A DNA stretch of 64,000 nt from Exiguobacterium aurantiacum DSM 6208 (GCF_000702585.1 NZ_JNIQ01000001.1:1369001-1433000); one strand, 5' to 3'. Counted from the stretch's first letter, positions 37,425 through 47,601 are shown. Numbers and translations: made by a program. Notes: a model not told the origin generated them from the letters alone.

Positions 37425-38012
37425 TTACGCTTGAAGTTGCATGCGCTGACGTTCGATCCACGGCTTCAATTTGATGAAGAGCGGGACGAACAAGGCAGTA
37501 ATCAACAAGGCTTTAATAAAGTTGAATGGCAAGATCCCGTAAAGGACGAGGTTCGTTTTCACGGCCGGGTCCGCCATTTCGGCCATCCCGAAGAAGAACG
37601 CGTATGCCGGTAAGATGAGTACATAGTTCAAGATGGCCAAGCTGAGCGCCATCGTGATCGTTCCGGCCACGAGGCCTGAAGCGAGCGCTTTATTCGTTTT
37701 ACGTTTATGGTAGAACCAAGCGACCGGATACATGAAGGCGACACCCGCGAAGAAGTTCGCAAGTTCACCGACCGGCACGCCGCCACCGTTAAAGACATAA
37801 TAGAGGACGTTTTTTAGAGCGACGACCACGACGCCTGCGAGTGGCGAGAAGACGATACCGGCGACGAGCGCTGGGATGTCACTGAAGTCCACTTTCAAGA
37901 ACGGTGGTAGGAAAGGCAGTGGGAAGTTAAAGAGCATGAGCACGAATGAGATCGCCCCGAGCATCGATAACGTCACCAGTGTAGTCAATCGTTTGTTGCG
38001 CGTTGTTTTCAT
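37425..38012 (-). CDS. ribU: Riboflavin ECF transporter S component RibU
   Basis: Membrane protein of 195 residues with about six transmembrane helices, the substrate-binding subunit of an energy-coupling-factor transporter for riboflavin. Segments such as FNFPLPFLPPFLKVDFSDIPALVAG are typical of RibU. The shared EcfAA'T module must be encoded elsewhere. The start at 38012 follows AAAGGAGAG on the minus strand. Control by the upstream FMN riboswitch on the same strand confirms the assignment. Confidence 0.95.
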   Translation of the reverse strand: MKTTRNKRLTTLVTLSMLGAISFVLMLFNFPLPFLPPFLKVDFSDIPALVAGIVFSPLAGVVVVALKNVLYYVFNGGGVPVGELANFFAGVAFMYPVAWFYHKRKTNKALASGLVAGTITMALSLAILNYVLILPAYAFFFGMAEMADPAVKTNLVLYGILPFNFIKALLITALFVPLFIKLKPWIERQRMQLQA

Positions 38013-38061
38013 CAAAATCTCTCCTTTTGTCGCTCCTTGATGAATGGCACCCGTCGCATAG

Positions 38062-38092
38062 AAAAACCCGATTGTATCATAACAATCGGGAG
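38062..38092 (-). terminator. Attenuation terminator of the FMN riboswitch
   Basis: CCCGATTGT pairs with ACAATCGGG, followed by TTTTT on the minus strand, between the aptamer and ribU. Confidence 0.9.
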
Positions 38093-38176
38093 AGTTTACG
38101 CGCATACGAAATAGATGTTTTCCGTCGCGGAAAAGACCACGTCAAAGAAAACATCCGAATATCGGTCGGATGCCGC

Positions 38177-38311
38177 CATCTTCTCCCATCCAGACTATAC
38201 TGTCGGCTTTCGAATCTCACGAAATCAGCAAGCAACGCCTTGCTCGCTCACGGGCTGAGAAGAACTTGTCTTCAATACCGCCGGTCGGGAATTTCACCCT
38301 GCCCCGAAGAT
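38177..38311 (-). promoter_or_regulatory. FMN riboswitch (RFN element)
   Basis: Read on the minus strand: TCTTCGGGGCAGGGTGAAATT, CCCGACCGGCGGT, AGCCCGTGAGCG, GATTCGAAAGCCGACAGT, AGTCTGGATGGGAGAAGATG, the conserved RFN blocks in order. FMN binding should favour the terminator at 38062 and repress ribU. Confidence 0.97.
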
Positions 38312-38412
38312 GGAACGATTTAATTTTTTTTGTTACAGTTTAGTTATACAAGATATTTCACAAAATCTCAAGTGAGTTGACTTGATATGAAGATAATGAA
38401 GGAGGAGTTCAG

Positions 38413-38769
38413 ATGATTCATTTGACAGAGTCAGCGGCGCTTCAGGTCATCGATATGATGAAACAGACCGAACGCCCCGATGGACAATATTTACGGATCA
38501 AAGTACAAGGGGGCGGATGTACCGGCTTGTCTTATGGAATGGGGTTCGATGAGGAAAAGACGGACAAGGACGTTCAGTTCGACCATCACGGGGTCCGCGT
38601 CATCGTCGCCGAGGCCGACCACGGTGTCGTCGATGGGCTCGAGATCGACTACAAACAGTCGATGCTCGGGGGCGGCTTTACGATTAAAAACCCGAACGCC
38701 ATCGCGACGTGCGGTTGCGGCTCGAGTTTCCGGACCGCGTCGAACGCCGGGACACCGGGAGATTGCTGA
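38413..38769 (+). CDS. yutM: A-type Fe-S carrier YutM (IscA/ErpA family)
   Basis: HesB/IscA-type protein of 118 residues. The three cluster ligands are Cys36 (GGGCTGLSY), Cys100 and Cys102 (ATCGCGSSF). It transfers Fe-S clusters from the SUF machinery to apo-proteins. AAGGAGGAG precedes the ATG. It is divergent from the FMN-riboswitch transcript, with no operon partner. Confidence 0.95.
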   Translation: MIHLTESAALQVIDMMKQTERPDGQYLRIKVQGGGCTGLSYGMGFDEEKTDKDVQFDHHGVRVIVAEADHGVVDGLEIDYKQSMLGGGFTIKNPNAIATCGCGSSFRTASNAGTPGDC

Positions 38770-38876
38770 ACGGGGAGGTTGCAGACATACGTCTGTGACC
38801 TTTTTTTGCTCGTAGGTTATTCCAAGGAAATGAACGGGAATATTGGAGAGAGAAGGATGAAAAGGGGGCAGAGAGG

Positions 38877-39731
38877 ATGAGAAAAGTACTGATTTTCGGT
38901 GGGTCGCGCTATTTCGGGAAACGATTGGCACTCCGATTGGCGGAGGCGGGAGACGACGTGACGATTGTGACGCGAGGGCAACTGCAAGTGCCTGAGGCAG
39001 AAGGGATTCGTTCAATCAAAGGAGACCGGCAGTCGGTGGCGACGATGAAAGACTTATCACGCGACCGTTACGATGTCATCTATGACAACATTTGTTTTTC
39101 GCCGTATCAGGCGAAAATCGCGGCCGATGCGTTTTTGGACCGAGTCGGAAAATATGTGCTGACGTCGACGTTGTCCGTCTACGCCCCGGGTTCCCATTTA
39201 AAAGAAAGTGACTTCAATCCGCTCCATTACGATTACCACCTCGAAGCAGATCATGACTACGGACAAGGTAAACGGGAGGCCGAATCGTACTTCTTTCATC
39301 GCGCCTCGTTCCCGGTCGCGACCGTCCGCTTTCCGATCGTGCTCGGTCCGGACGACTATACAGACCGTCTCAAGTTTTATGTCGACGCGATTCGTCGGGA
39401 AGAGCCGATCGTCCTCCATCATCCGGAAGCAAAAATGGGCTTCATCTCAAGCTTTGAGGCGGCCGCCTTTTTGGAATGGGTCGGCCGGGCGAACGTGACC
39501 GGGCCGTTCAACGCGGCGAGCGACGGGTTGATCTCGATGGGTGCGCTCATGGAGCGGATTGGTTATCATCTCGGTAAACCGGTCCACATCGTCAAAGACG
39601 GGGAGTCGTCCCCGTACGACACGGACGTCGATTACTACATGTCGATCGCGGAGGCGAAAAAAGCCGGATTCGTGTTCACGCAACTTGATGATTGGATTGA
39701 CCGCGTCATCATTCAGACGATTCGCAGATAA
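38877..39731 (+). CDS. NAD-dependent epimerase/dehydratase family protein (atypical SDR)
   Basis: Protein of 284 residues with the Rossmann motif FGGSRYFGKRLA at the start, a TSTLSVY strand and DYGQGKREAE in place of the usual YxxxK, so an atypical or extended SDR similar to CSP41-type proteins. Catalysis as a sugar epimerase is uncertain because the Tyr/Lys spacing is changed. It starts about 100 bp after yutM with GGGGGCAGAGAGG upstream. The substrate is unknown. Confidence 0.75.
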   Translation: MRKVLIFGGSRYFGKRLALRLAEAGDDVTIVTRGQLQVPEAEGIRSIKGDRQSVATMKDLSRDRYDVIYDNICFSPYQAKIAADAFLDRVGKYVLTSTLSVYAPGSHLKESDFNPLHYDYHLEADHDYGQGKREAESYFFHRASFPVATVRFPIVLGPDDYTDRLKFYVDAIRREEPIVLHHPEAKMGFISSFEAAAFLEWVGRANVTGPFNAASDGLISMGALMERIGYHLGKPVHIVKDGESSPYDTDVDYYMSIAEAKKAGFVFTQLDDWIDRVIIQTIRR

Positions 39732-39768
39732 AAAAAACGGCCTCTCATCAATCAAGATGAGGGGCCGA
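39730..39768 (-). terminator. Terminator of yumC
   Basis: CGGCCTCTCATC pairs with GATGAGGGGCCG; an A run on the plus strand gives the U tract for the minus-strand yumC transcript. Confidence 0.88.
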
Positions 39769-39773
39769 ATTGA

Positions 39774-40751
39774 TTATTTCCCGGCAAATACCGAGGTCGA
39801 GTGTTGCGGGTGGCGTGCTGTCGGGTCGACGAGCTGCTTCACTTGGTTGACGGCGATCGGTGCTTCGCCGAAGCCGGTCGCGATCAATTTCACTTTGCCT
39901 TCGTACGTGGCGATGTCACCGCAAGCGAAGATGCCGGCGACCGTCGTCTCCATGCGTGAGTCGACGCGGATCGTGTTCTTCTCGAACTCCATGCCCCAGT
40001 TTTTGATCGGGCCGAGTGACGAGACGAAACCGTAGTTGCAGATCAAGTCATCGACTTCGACGAACTTCGAGGCGCCGTCCTTGTCGGTCAACTCGATCGA
40101 TTCGATATGCGTCTCACCAGAGAGCGACTCGATGTTATATGGTGTCCAGACGTTGATCGTCGATGCCTTCATCTGTTCGACCGTGTGCTCATGGGCACGG
40201 AAACGGTCACGGCGGTGGACGATGTGGACTTCTTTGGCGATGCCTTCAAGCATGAGCGCCCAGTCAACGGCTGAGTCGCCGCCACCGGCGATCATGACGC
40301 GGCGGTCACGGAATTTCTCCATATTGTCCACGAAATAATGAAGGTTGGCAAACTCTTCGCAACCATCAATCCCGAGTGGACGTGCGGCGAATGCCCCGTT
40401 CCCGGCAGTGATGATGATCGCTTTCGTATGATACTCGTCTTTGTTCGTCGTGATTTGGAACGTGCCGTCTTCTAACCGTTCCACCGTCTCGACCGTCTCG
40501 CCTAAACGATAGTCCTGCTCGAACTGGTCAGCCTGTGCCTTCAGCTGGTCGATCAAATCTTGAGCTTTCACTTTCGGGAAGCCGGCGATGTCGTAAATAT
40601 ATTTTTCTGGATAGAGCGTTGACAATTGTCCGCCGAGTTGTGGCAAACTTTCGATCAACGTCGCATCGAGTTGTCGCATACCTGCATAAAATGCGGTGAA
40701 CAGTCCGACCGGGCCGCCACCGATGATGATCACATCTTTCGTCGATTTCAT
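39774..40751 (-). CDS. yumC: Ferredoxin/flavodoxin-NADP+ reductase YumC
   Basis: Thioredoxin-reductase-like FNR of 325 residues. FAD motif [14 protein letters not shown] at the N-terminus, NADP motif [13 protein letters not shown] near 160, and [23 protein letters not shown] near the end; the redox CxxC of true thioredoxin reductases is absent. It passes electrons from NADPH to ferredoxin or flavodoxin, and could serve the flavodoxin of the nrd operon in this window (inference). The start at 40751 follows GAGGAGG on the minus strand. Confidence 0.92.
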   Translation of the reverse strand: MKSTKDVIIIGGGPVGLFTAFYAGMRQLDATLIESLPQLGGQLSTLYPEKYIYDIAGFPKVKAQDLIDQLKAQADQFEQDYRLGETVETVERLEDGTFQITTNKDEYHTKAIIITAGNGAFAARPLGIDGCEEFANLHYFVDNMEKFRDRRVMIAGGGDSAVDWALMLEGIAKEVHIVHRRDRFRAHEHTVEQMKASTINVWTPYNIESLSGETHIESIELTDKDGASKFVEVDDLICNYGFVSSLGPIKNWGMEFEKNTIRVDSRMETTVAGIFACGDIATYEGKVKLIATGFGEAPIAVNQVKQLVDPTARHPQHSTSVFAGK

Positions 40752-41018
40752 CGAATTCCTCCTCAAAACGTATACATCTATTATAGTGACATTCGTCAAT
40801 TAAATCCATTCTGTACAAACATGCAATACATTCAAAAAAAATTCAAGAAGATAAGCTTTTCCATTGAGAAAACGAAACAAAGAGCGTACAATGACATAGA
40901 AGTAATTGTGAACATTGGTTGAACAAGGTTTAGGCTTTATTGTGAACAATCATGTGAAAAAAGACACAACATGGTTGTTCAAGAAAACAAAACTATGAAA
41001 CATAAGGTGGAAATGAAC

Positions 41019-42230
41019 ATGAAACGACCTAACATTGTTATTCTCGGCGCTGGTTTTGGCGGGCTCATCACAGCAGTCAATCTTCAGAAGACACTTTCAG
41101 CCGGAGATGCGAACATCACGCTTATTAACAAGCATGATTACCATTACCAGACAACGTGGCTTCACGAGCCAGCGGCAGGAACGATGAAACCGGATCAAGC
41201 TCGCGTTTACATCAACGACGTCGTGAACCCGTCACGAGTAAAATTTGTCAAAGGGATCGTCGATCGCGTCGATACTACGGCTAAACAAGTATTGCTCGAA
41301 GACGGTTCGACTGTTGAATACGATTATGTCGTGTTCGCGCTCGGCGGCGTACCGGAAACGTTCGGTATCCCAGGTCTCAAAGAGAACGCGATGACGATCA
41401 GCTCGCTCAACAGCGTCCGTAAAATCAAAAACCACATCGAGTACTCGTTCTCAGAATATAAATCAAAAAATTCGACAGATCGCTCTTACGTCACGATCGT
41501 CGTCGGTGGCGCAGGCTTTACCGGCATCGAGTTCCTCGGCGAACTCGTCAACCGTATCCCTGAGCTTTGCAAGCAATACGACGTACCGCGTGAAGCGGTT
41601 CGCATCGTCAACATCGAAGCGGCGCCAACGGTTCTCCCAGGTTTCGACCCGGAACTCACGACGTATGCGCAGAAATGGCTCGAGCGTAACGGCGTCGAGA
41701 TGAAACTCGGCAACGGAATTAAAGGTGTCGAACATGGTCTTGTCACGTTCGGTCCACTCCAAGGTGACACGACGGAGACGATCGCTGCGAACACGATCCT
41801 TTGGACAGGCGGCGTCAGCGGTAGCCCGATCATCGAGAAGTCTGGCTTTGAAGCGGTCCGTAACCGCGTCATGGTCGAAGCGGACAACCGTGCCCCTGGC
41901 CACGACAACGTCTTCATCATCGGTGACTGCTCGGCCGTCTTGGACCCGGTATCAAACCGCCCATACCCGCCGACAGCCCAAATCGCGACGCAACAAGCAC
42001 ATAACGTTGCGAAAAACATCGTGGCCCTCATCAACGGAAAATCGACTTCGAAGTTCACGTATGAGAGCAAAGGGACAGTCGCTTCACTCGGCCATAACGA
42101 TGGGATTGGCATCGTCATGGGCAAAAAGATCTTCGGTCGCAACGCTTCATTCATGAAGAAAGTCATCGACAACAAACACTTCATCGAGCTCAAGAAATAT
42201 GGTCTTGTCCTTAAAAAGGGTAAATTCTAA
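41019..42230 (+). CDS. yumB: Type II NADH dehydrogenase YumB
   Basis: Membrane-associated NDH-2 of 403 residues that oxidises NADH and reduces menaquinone without proton pumping. FAD motif ILGAGFGGLITAVNL, NADH motif VVVGGAGFTGIEFLGEL and FIIGDCSAVLDPVSNRPYPPTAQIATQQ are intact; the C-terminal helices for membrane attachment are present. The ATG at 41019 is 8 bp from AAGGTGG and is preferred to nearer in-frame ATGs. Divergent from yumC. Confidence 0.92.
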   Translation: MKRPNIVILGAGFGGLITAVNLQKTLSAGDANITLINKHDYHYQTTWLHEPAAGTMKPDQARVYINDVVNPSRVKFVKGIVDRVDTTAKQVLLEDGSTVEYDYVVFALGGVPETFGIPGLKENAMTISSLNSVRKIKNHIEYSFSEYKSKNSTDRSYVTIVVGGAGFTGIEFLGELVNRIPELCKQYDVPREAVRIVNIEAAPTVLPGFDPELTTYAQKWLERNGVEMKLGNGIKGVEHGLVTFGPLQGDTTETIAANTILWTGGVSGSPIIEKSGFEAVRNRVMVEADNRAPGHDNVFIIGDCSAVLDPVSNRPYPPTAQIATQQAHNVAKNIVALINGKSTSKFTYESKGTVASLGHNDGIGIVMGKKIFGRNASFMKKVIDNKHFIELKKYGLVLKKGKF

Positions 42231-42247
42231 TTCAGTTGAGCCAACGC

Positions 42248-42278
42248 GCAGCCTGTTCATGAGAACGGGCTGCTTTTT
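42248..42278 (+). terminator. Terminator of yumB
   Basis: GCAGCCTGTTC pairs with GAACGGGCTGC (one G:U), then TTTTT. Confidence 0.93.
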
Positions 42279-42359
42279 CGTGTCGACAATCCGGTGAACT
42301 TCTTTGACCAAGCGGAAGTCGATTCGGTATAATAGATATCGGGAAAAGGGGGCAATCGC

Positions 42360-42677
42360 ATGCATATCATCCAGGCCGTCATCGGCGCGATTTTATATTT
42401 AGTCATGTTCTTTAGCATCGGCTTCATCTTGAACATGTTGCTGAAAAAGACATGGACGCTCGTGTTCATCTATCCGATCTTCGTCATTTTGATGATTGAT
42501 AACGTCAAGCTCTCAAGTTACGTCACAGAAACGTCGACGGCACTCGCGAACGTGTATGAACGTTTGCTCGGGCTGCAGTTTCTTGACATCTTCATGCTCG
42601 GTTTCGGCTTGCTCGGCACCATTTTGGCTGGCGTGACGATTCGATTCTTGCGCAAGAGCGGTTATTCGATGTTCTAA
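42360..42677 (+). CDS. yuiB: YuiB-like membrane protein
   Basis: Membrane protein of 105 residues with three hydrophobic segments. The pattern FSIGFILNMLLKKTW, the segment VFIYPIFVILMIDN and the C-terminal FLRKSGYSMF match YuiB of B. subtilis, which also lies next to NADH dehydrogenase genes. The function is unknown. It has its own short terminator. Confidence 0.8.
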   Translation: MHIIQAVIGAILYLVMFFSIGFILNMLLKKTWTLVFIYPIFVILMIDNVKLSSYVTETSTALANVYERLLGLQFLDIFMLGFGLLGTILAGVTIRFLRKSGYSMF

Positions 42678-42703
42678 AGACGACAGAAATGTTCGTCTTT
42701 TTT
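42678..42703 (+). terminator. Terminator of yuiB
   Basis: AAGACGA/TCGTCTT stem, then T run. Confidence 0.82.
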
Positions 42704-42782
42704 GTTTTCCGCCTACTTTTTTAGAAGCTGAACCGATATACTAGATAAGATAACGATTTAATTAGTAAGGGATGCGATACGA

Positions 42783-43628
42783 ATGACATTACCGATGTAT
42801 ACGATCAAAAAAGTGTTGAATAATAGCGTTGTCATTTGTCAACATGATACGGATCCGGAAGTCATTCTACTTGGGAAGGGGATTGGCTTTGGCAAGAAGG
42901 CAGGCGATCTCGTCGACCCGGCCAGCGTCCCGGAGAAAGTGTATCAGTTGACCGATAAAGAAGAACAGTCGCAGTACCGTGAACTCGTCAAGCACGTCGA
43001 TGAGGACTTTATCGCCTTCATGCAAGAAATCGTCGGCTTCATCGAGACGAGTACGGGCAAAAAGGTCGATGAACATATTCATATTGGCTTGACCGACCAC
43101 TTGTTCTTCACGATGAAACGAATCGAACAAGGGATGGAAGTGACGAATCCGTTCTTGCTCGAGACCGAATCGCTCTACCCGAACGAGTACGCGCTCGCCG
43201 AACGCATCGTCGATATGATTCATGAGCGGCTCGATGTGTTGTTGCCGGACGCCGAGGTCGGGTTCATTGCCCTTCATATTCATTCGGCGACGACGTTCAA
43301 AAACGTCCTCGAAGTCAATCGACACAATCAAATCATCGGCCAAATCGTTCAGACGATTGAGAGTCGGTTGAACGTCAAAATGGACCGAACTTCACTCGAT
43401 TATAAGCGCTTACTTCGGCACTTACGGTACGCCGTTGAGCGGGTTGCGACCGGTGAGTTCGTCGAGGCCCCACAAAAAATAGAAAAGGTATTGCGTGAAG
43501 AATATCCACTATGCTATAGTACTGCTTGGGAGCTGATGGGTATCATGGAACGCGAATTAAAGCGTCCTGTCCCGCGAGGTGAAGCGACATATTTGACGAT
43601 GCATCTCCAGCGCCTTACAAGTAGATAA
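42783..43628 (+). CDS. glcT: PTS-regulated transcription antiterminator GlcT
   Basis: BglG/LicT-family protein of 281 residues: an N-terminal RNA-binding co-antiterminator domain (about 5-60, IKKVLNNSVVICQ and GKGIGFGKKAGD) and two PRD domains (about 70-170 and 175-280) with His residues in DEHIHIGLTDHL and ALHIHSAT that are phosphorylated by HPr or EII. It binds the RAT hairpin just downstream and lets transcription proceed into ptsG when glucose is present. It lies directly upstream of its target. Confidence 0.94.
   Translation: MTLPMYTIKKVLNNSVVICQHDTDPEVILLGKGIGFGKKAGDLVDPASVPEKVYQLTDKEEQSQYRELVKHVDEDFIAFMQEIVGFIETSTGKKVDEHIHIGLTDHLFFTMKRIEQGMEVTNPFLLETESLYPNEYALAERIVDMIHERLDVLLPDAEVGFIALHIHSATTFKNVLEVNRHNQIIGQIVQTIESRLNVKMDRTSLDYKRLLRHLRYAVERVATGEFVEAPQKIEKVLREEYPLCYSTAWELMGIMERELKRPVPRGEATYLTMHLQRLTSR
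43491..43520 (+). promoter_or_regulatory. Candidate ptsG promoter inside glcT
   Basis: TTGCGT and TATAGT with an 18-bp spacer within the last 140 bp of glcT. It would give a leader of about 320 nt containing the RAT and terminator. A promoter of glcT itself could also read through. Confidence 0.45.
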
Positions 43629-43650
43629 CTGATACCACGTATCTTACGTG

Positions 43651-43676
43651 TTACTGATTCGATCAGGCATGAGTAA
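43651..43676 (+). promoter_or_regulatory. RAT, GlcT-binding RNA antiterminator of ptsG
   Basis: TTACT pairs with AGTAA around GATTCGATCAGGCATG, the layout of the ptsG antiterminator hairpin of Bacillus. Bases 43664-43676 are shared with the terminator, so the two structures exclude each other. Confidence 0.85.
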
Positions 43677-43752
43677 GGAGTGGAACGGCTTACGATTTCT
43701 CCATTGGGAGAGGTCTACGTTCTATCCCTTGTTCATGCCTGTTTCTGTTTTT
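43664..43752 (+). terminator. Glucose-controlled terminator in the ptsG leader
   Basis: CAGGCATGA pairs with TCATGCCTG across a structured 60-nt loop, followed by TTTCTGTTTTT. It is prevented when GlcT stabilises the RAT. Confidence 0.85.
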
Positions 43753-43780
43753 ATAAACGTTTATTATGAAAACGTTTAGA
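43753..43780. promoter_or_regulatory. Two CG-centred palindromes (cre-like) in the ptsG leader
   Basis: ATAAACGTTTAT at 43753-43764 is a perfect palindrome; TGAAAACGTTTAGA at 43767-43780 fits the cre consensus core. Both lie between the terminator and the ptsG start, so CcpA could act there as a roadblock (inference). Confidence 0.45.
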
Positions 43781-43845
43781 TACGTCGGTTGTCTGACATC
43801 TACAGTCGTCTTTCTGTACAAACCATTACAAAAGGAGGATTTATC

Positions 43846-45372
43846 ATGTTTAAGCAGATCTTTGGTGTTCTTCAAAAAGTCGGTAAAGCGCTTATGCTTC
43901 CTGTAGCGATCTTGCCGGCCGCCGGTCTTCTTCTTGCATTCGGTAACGCGATGCAAAACCCGGCCCTTACATCACGCGCTGGTTGGTTAACGAACGCAGG
44001 CGTCGTGAAATTCGCTCAGCTCATGGAGCAAGCGGGTGGCATCATCTTCGCGAACTTGGCACTCTTGTTCGCTGTCGGTGTCGCGATCGGTTTAGCAGGG
44101 GACGGCGTTGCCGGACTCGCCGCTATCGTCGGATTCCTCATCATGAACCAAGTCATGGGAATTTGGCTCGAGCTCACGCCTGACGTCATCGCACAAGGTG
44201 ACCCGGCATACGCGACGGTACTCGGTATCCCGACACTTCAAACAGGGGTATTCGGTGGTATCATTATGGGTCTGATCGCCGCCTGGGCGTACAACAAGTA
44301 CTTCAACATCGAATTGCCGCAATTCCTTGGCTTCTTCGCTGGTAAGCGTTTCGTCCCGATCGTCACGGCTGTTGCCGCGGTCGTCGCTGGTTTCGTCATG
44401 CTTCTCATCTGGCCACCAGTTCAACACGGATTGAACTCATTCTCAAACTTCATGTTGACTGAAAACCGCACGCTTGCGGCGTTCGTCTTCGGTTTGATCG
44501 AACGTTCATTGATTCCGTTCGGTCTTCACCACATCTTCTACTCACCGTTCTGGTTTGAGTTCGGTCAATATACAGACGCGGCAGGTACGATTGTCCGTGG
44601 TGACCAAGCAATCTTCTTCGCACAAATCCGTGATGGCGCTGAGTTGACAGCCGGTACGTTCATGACTGGTAAATACCCGTTCATGATGTTCGGTCTTCCG
44701 GCTGCAGCACTCGCGATGTACCATGAAGCACGTCCTGAGCGTAAAGCGGTCGTCGGTGGTCTTTTGGCTTCGGCAGCACTCACATCGTTCTTGACTGGTA
44801 TCACTGAGCCGATCGAGTTCGCATTCTTGTTCGTCGCACCAGTCTTGTTCGCAATACACGCCGTTTTCGCTGGCCTTTCATTCATGGTCATGCACATCTT
44901 AGACGTCAAAATCGGGATGACGTTCTCGGGCGGTTTGATTGACTACCTTCTCTTCGGTGTACTTCCTAACCGTACAGACTGGTGGCTCGTCATTCCAGTC
45001 GGTCTCGTATTTGCCGTCATTTACTACTTCGGATTCCGTTTCGTCATCCGTAAGTTCAACCTTAAAACACCGGGCCGTGAAGATGAAGTCGTTGAGCAAT
45101 CAACTGCTACAGGTTCGGAACTTGCACAAGATATCCTCGTTGGGTTCGGTGGTTCACAAAACATTAAACACTTAGACGCTTGTATCACACGTCTTCGCGT
45201 CGAAGTGAAAGATAAGACCCAAGTGAACAAAGAAGAGTTGAAACGTCTTGGGGCAGCTGGTGTCCTTGAAGTCGGAAACAACATTCAAGCCATCTTCGGA
45301 CCACGCTCGGATGCATTGAAATCAGAAATGCAAGCGGTCATCGCGTCAGGTAACGAAAAGAAAGCTAACTAA
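43846..45372 (+). CDS. ptsG: PTS glucose-specific EIICB (no EIIA domain)
   Basis: Membrane protein of 508 residues: EIIC glucose channel (about 1-400, about ten transmembrane segments) and EIIB (about 425-500) with phospho-Cys446 in [11 protein letters not shown]. It ends right after EIIB, so it must take phosphate from an EIIA in trans, most simply that of the next gene. AAAGGAGG before the ATG at 43846 sets the start. Controlled by the GlcT antiterminator. The paralogue downstream is very similar and suggests tandem duplication. Confidence 0.92.
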   Translation: MFKQIFGVLQKVGKALMLPVAILPAAGLLLAFGNAMQNPALTSRAGWLTNAGVVKFAQLMEQAGGIIFANLALLFAVGVAIGLAGDGVAGLAAIVGFLIMNQVMGIWLELTPDVIAQGDPAYATVLGIPTLQTGVFGGIIMGLIAAWAYNKYFNIELPQFLGFFAGKRFVPIVTAVAAVVAGFVMLLIWPPVQHGLNSFSNFMLTENRTLAAFVFGLIERSLIPFGLHHIFYSPFWFEFGQYTDAAGTIVRGDQAIFFAQIRDGAELTAGTFMTGKYPFMMFGLPAAALAMYHEARPERKAVVGGLLASAALTSFLTGITEPIEFAFLFVAPVLFAIHAVFAGLSFMVMHILDVKIGMTFSGGLIDYLLFGVLPNRTDWWLVIPVGLVFAVIYYFGFRFVIRKFNLKTPGREDEVVEQSTATGSELAQDILVGFGGSQNIKHLDACITRLRVEVKDKTQVNKEELKRLGAAGVLEVGNNIQAIFGPRSDALKSEMQAVIASGNEKKAN

Positions 45373-45381
45373 TTTTAGTTG

Positions 45382-45412
45382 AAAGCCAATCCTTTATGGG
45401 TTGGCTTTTTTT
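45382..45412 (+). terminator. Terminator between the two ptsG genes
   Basis: AAAGCCAATCC pairs with GGGTTGGCTTT, followed by a T run; the second ptsG therefore probably has its own promoter. Confidence 0.85.
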
Positions 45413-45485
45413 GTATCGGGAAAACGGTTTCAGCCATATGTCAGATGGGGAAAAGTAAGTATTCTGACAAAAGGAGGGAACCAAG

Positions 45486-47516
45486 ATGTGGAAGAAAGTG
45501 TTTGGTGTCTTGCAACGGATCGGGAAGGCACTCATGCTTCCGGTTGCGATCTTGCCGGCAGCCGGTCTCTTACTAGCGTTCGGTACCGCATTCCAAAATC
45601 CTGATCTCGTTGCACTCTTACCTTTCTTGGCAAACGATTCACTCATCCTCGTCTGGCAGGTCATGACCGATGCCGGGGATATCGTGTTTGCCAACTTAGG
45701 TCTGTTGTTCGCCGTCGGGGTCGCCATCGGGTTGGCCAACGGGGACGGTGTCGCCGGGTTAGCAGCTATCGTCGGGTATTTGATCATGAACAAAGTCATC
45801 AGCACGTGGAACGGGATCACTGCGGATATCGTCCAAGGGGACCCGCAGTACGCAACGGTGCTCGGTATCCCAACGCTCCAAATGGGGGTGTTCGGGGGGA
45901 TTATCGCTGGTCTAGTCGCCGCATTTGCCTATAACAAATACTTCAACATCAAGTTGCCGGATTTCTTAGGGTTCTTCGCCGGGAAGCGGTTCGTCCCGAT
46001 CGCCACAGCGGCGTTCAGTTTGATCATCGGGATCGGGCTCGCTTACATTTGGCCGCCGATCGGAGTCGCAATCAACACGTTCTCAAGCACGATCATCGAA
46101 GCGAACGTGGCCGTCTCGGCCTTCGTCTTCGGGTTGGTCGAGCGGTCGTTGATCCCGTTCGGGCTACACCACATCTGGTACTCTCCGTTCTGGTTCCAGT
46201 TCGGGGAATACACGAACCAAGCCGGGGATCTCGTGCAAGGGGACCAACGGATCTTCTTCGCGCAGTTGCGTGACGGCGTCGAGTTCACGGCCGGGACGTA
46301 TATGACCGGGAAATTCCCGTTCATGATGTTCGGGTTGCCGGCTGCCTGTCTCGCGATGTATCACACCGTACCGAAAGAACGTCGGAAAAACGTCGAAGGC
46401 CTTTACTTCTCGGCAGCGCTCACGTCGTTCCTCACAGGGATCACAGAGCCGGTCGAGTTCTCGTTCGTCTTCGTCGCACCTCTTCTATTCGGGATTCACG
46501 CGGTATTTGCCGGACTGTCCTTTATGACGATGCACTTACTGAACGTCAAGATCGGGATGACGTTCTCAGGTGGACTCATTGACTATCTGTTGTTCGGGGT
46601 ATTACCGAACCGGACGGCCTGGTGGCTCGTCATCCCGGTCGGCCTCGTGTTCGCCGTCATCTATTACTTCGGGTTCCGCTTCGCGATCCAAAAGTTCGAC
46701 TTGAAGATTCCCGGACGTGAAGCCGTGGTCGAAGGAAAAGAGGCACGTACCGTCGTCGGTGATGATTTGCCGTATGAAGTGCTCGTCGGTCTAGGCGGAC
46801 CGGAGAACATTAAGCACCTCGACGCCTGTATCACGCGACTTCGTGTCACTGTAAACGACGTCAAACAAGTCGATAAAGATTTGCTCAAAGACCTTGGTGC
46901 CGCCGGTGTTCTTGAAGTCGGAGACAACATTCAGGCGATCTTCGGGCCGAAGTCGGACACGCTCAAATCTCAAATCGCCGCGATCATTGAAGGCGGCGAA
47001 TACAAGCCGAAAGAAAAAGCTGTCATCACACCTGAGGCGGCGGAACATGCCGATCATCGCTTCCTCGCACCGATGTCAGGTGTGATCTTGTCACTCGACG
47101 ATGTGCCGGATCAAGTGTTCTCCGGTCGGATGATGGGTGAAGGATTTGCCATTGAACCGAGCGCGGGCCAAGTCGTGTCTCCTGTCACCGGACAGATCAC
47201 GACGTTCTTCCCGACGAAACATGCGATCGGGTTGCTCGCGGATGATGGACGAGAAATCCTCATCCACGTCGGTCTCGACACCGTCAATTTGAAAGGGGAA
47301 GGCTTCACGTCGAAAGTGAAAGAAGGCGATCGCGTCGAAGCGGGGGATGTCTTGCTCGACGTCGACCTCGACTTGATTCGCGATAAAGTGCCGTCGCTCA
47401 TCACGCCGATCATTTGGACAAACGGGGATGGCAAAACGGTCGTCGTGCCGTTCGGAGAAACGGTCGTCGCGGGTGAGGCGCTCGACTTCAGAACGGATGA
47501 TAAAGGGGCGGAATAA
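45486..47516 (+). CDS. ptsG: PTS glucose-specific EIICBA
   Basis: Full three-domain glucose permease of 676 residues: EIIC (about 1-400), EIIB with phospho-Cys448 ([11 protein letters not shown]) and C-terminal EIIA (about 525-660) with phospho-His594 ([10 protein letters not shown]). It takes up and phosphorylates glucose, and its EIIA could also serve the upstream EIICB. AAAGGAGGG precedes the ATG. No RAT was seen in the 110-bp gap before it, so control may differ from that of the first copy. Confidence 0.94.
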   Translation: MWKKVFGVLQRIGKALMLPVAILPAAGLLLAFGTAFQNPDLVALLPFLANDSLILVWQVMTDAGDIVFANLGLLFAVGVAIGLANGDGVAGLAAIVGYLIMNKVISTWNGITADIVQGDPQYATVLGIPTLQMGVFGGIIAGLVAAFAYNKYFNIKLPDFLGFFAGKRFVPIATAAFSLIIGIGLAYIWPPIGVAINTFSSTIIEANVAVSAFVFGLVERSLIPFGLHHIWYSPFWFQFGEYTNQAGDLVQGDQRIFFAQLRDGVEFTAGTYMTGKFPFMMFGLPAACLAMYHTVPKERRKNVEGLYFSAALTSFLTGITEPVEFSFVFVAPLLFGIHAVFAGLSFMTMHLLNVKIGMTFSGGLIDYLLFGVLPNRTAWWLVIPVGLVFAVIYYFGFRFAIQKFDLKIPGREAVVEGKEARTVVGDDLPYEVLVGLGGPENIKHLDACITRLRVTVNDVKQVDKDLLKDLGAAGVLEVGDNIQAIFGPKSDTLKSQIAAIIEGGEYKPKEKAVITPEAAEHADHRFLAPMSGVILSLDDVPDQVFSGRMMGEGFAIEPSAGQVVSPVTGQITTFFPTKHAIGLLADDGREILIHVGLDTVNLKGEGFTSKVKEGDRVEAGDVLLDVDLDLIRDKVPSLITPIIWTNGDGKTVVVPFGETVVAGEALDFRTDDKGAE

Positions 47517-47526
47517 AACAAAAAAA

Positions 47527-47555
47527 GATGGCTCTCGCATCGTGCGAGAGCCATC
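47527..47555 (+). repeat. Left target duplication: copy of the ptsG/ptsI terminator hairpin
   Basis: GATGGCTCTCGCA-TCG-TGCGAGAGCCATC, a perfect 13-bp stem. It is identical in sequence and loop orientation to 49318-49346, so it is a direct 29-bp duplication. The A run (47519-47526) is on this side only; the T run belongs to the right copy. Confidence 0.93.
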
Positions 47556-47601
47556 AGATTGTTGACTAACAGAATGTTTTCGCTCCTCCTCTTGGCGCCT
47601 C

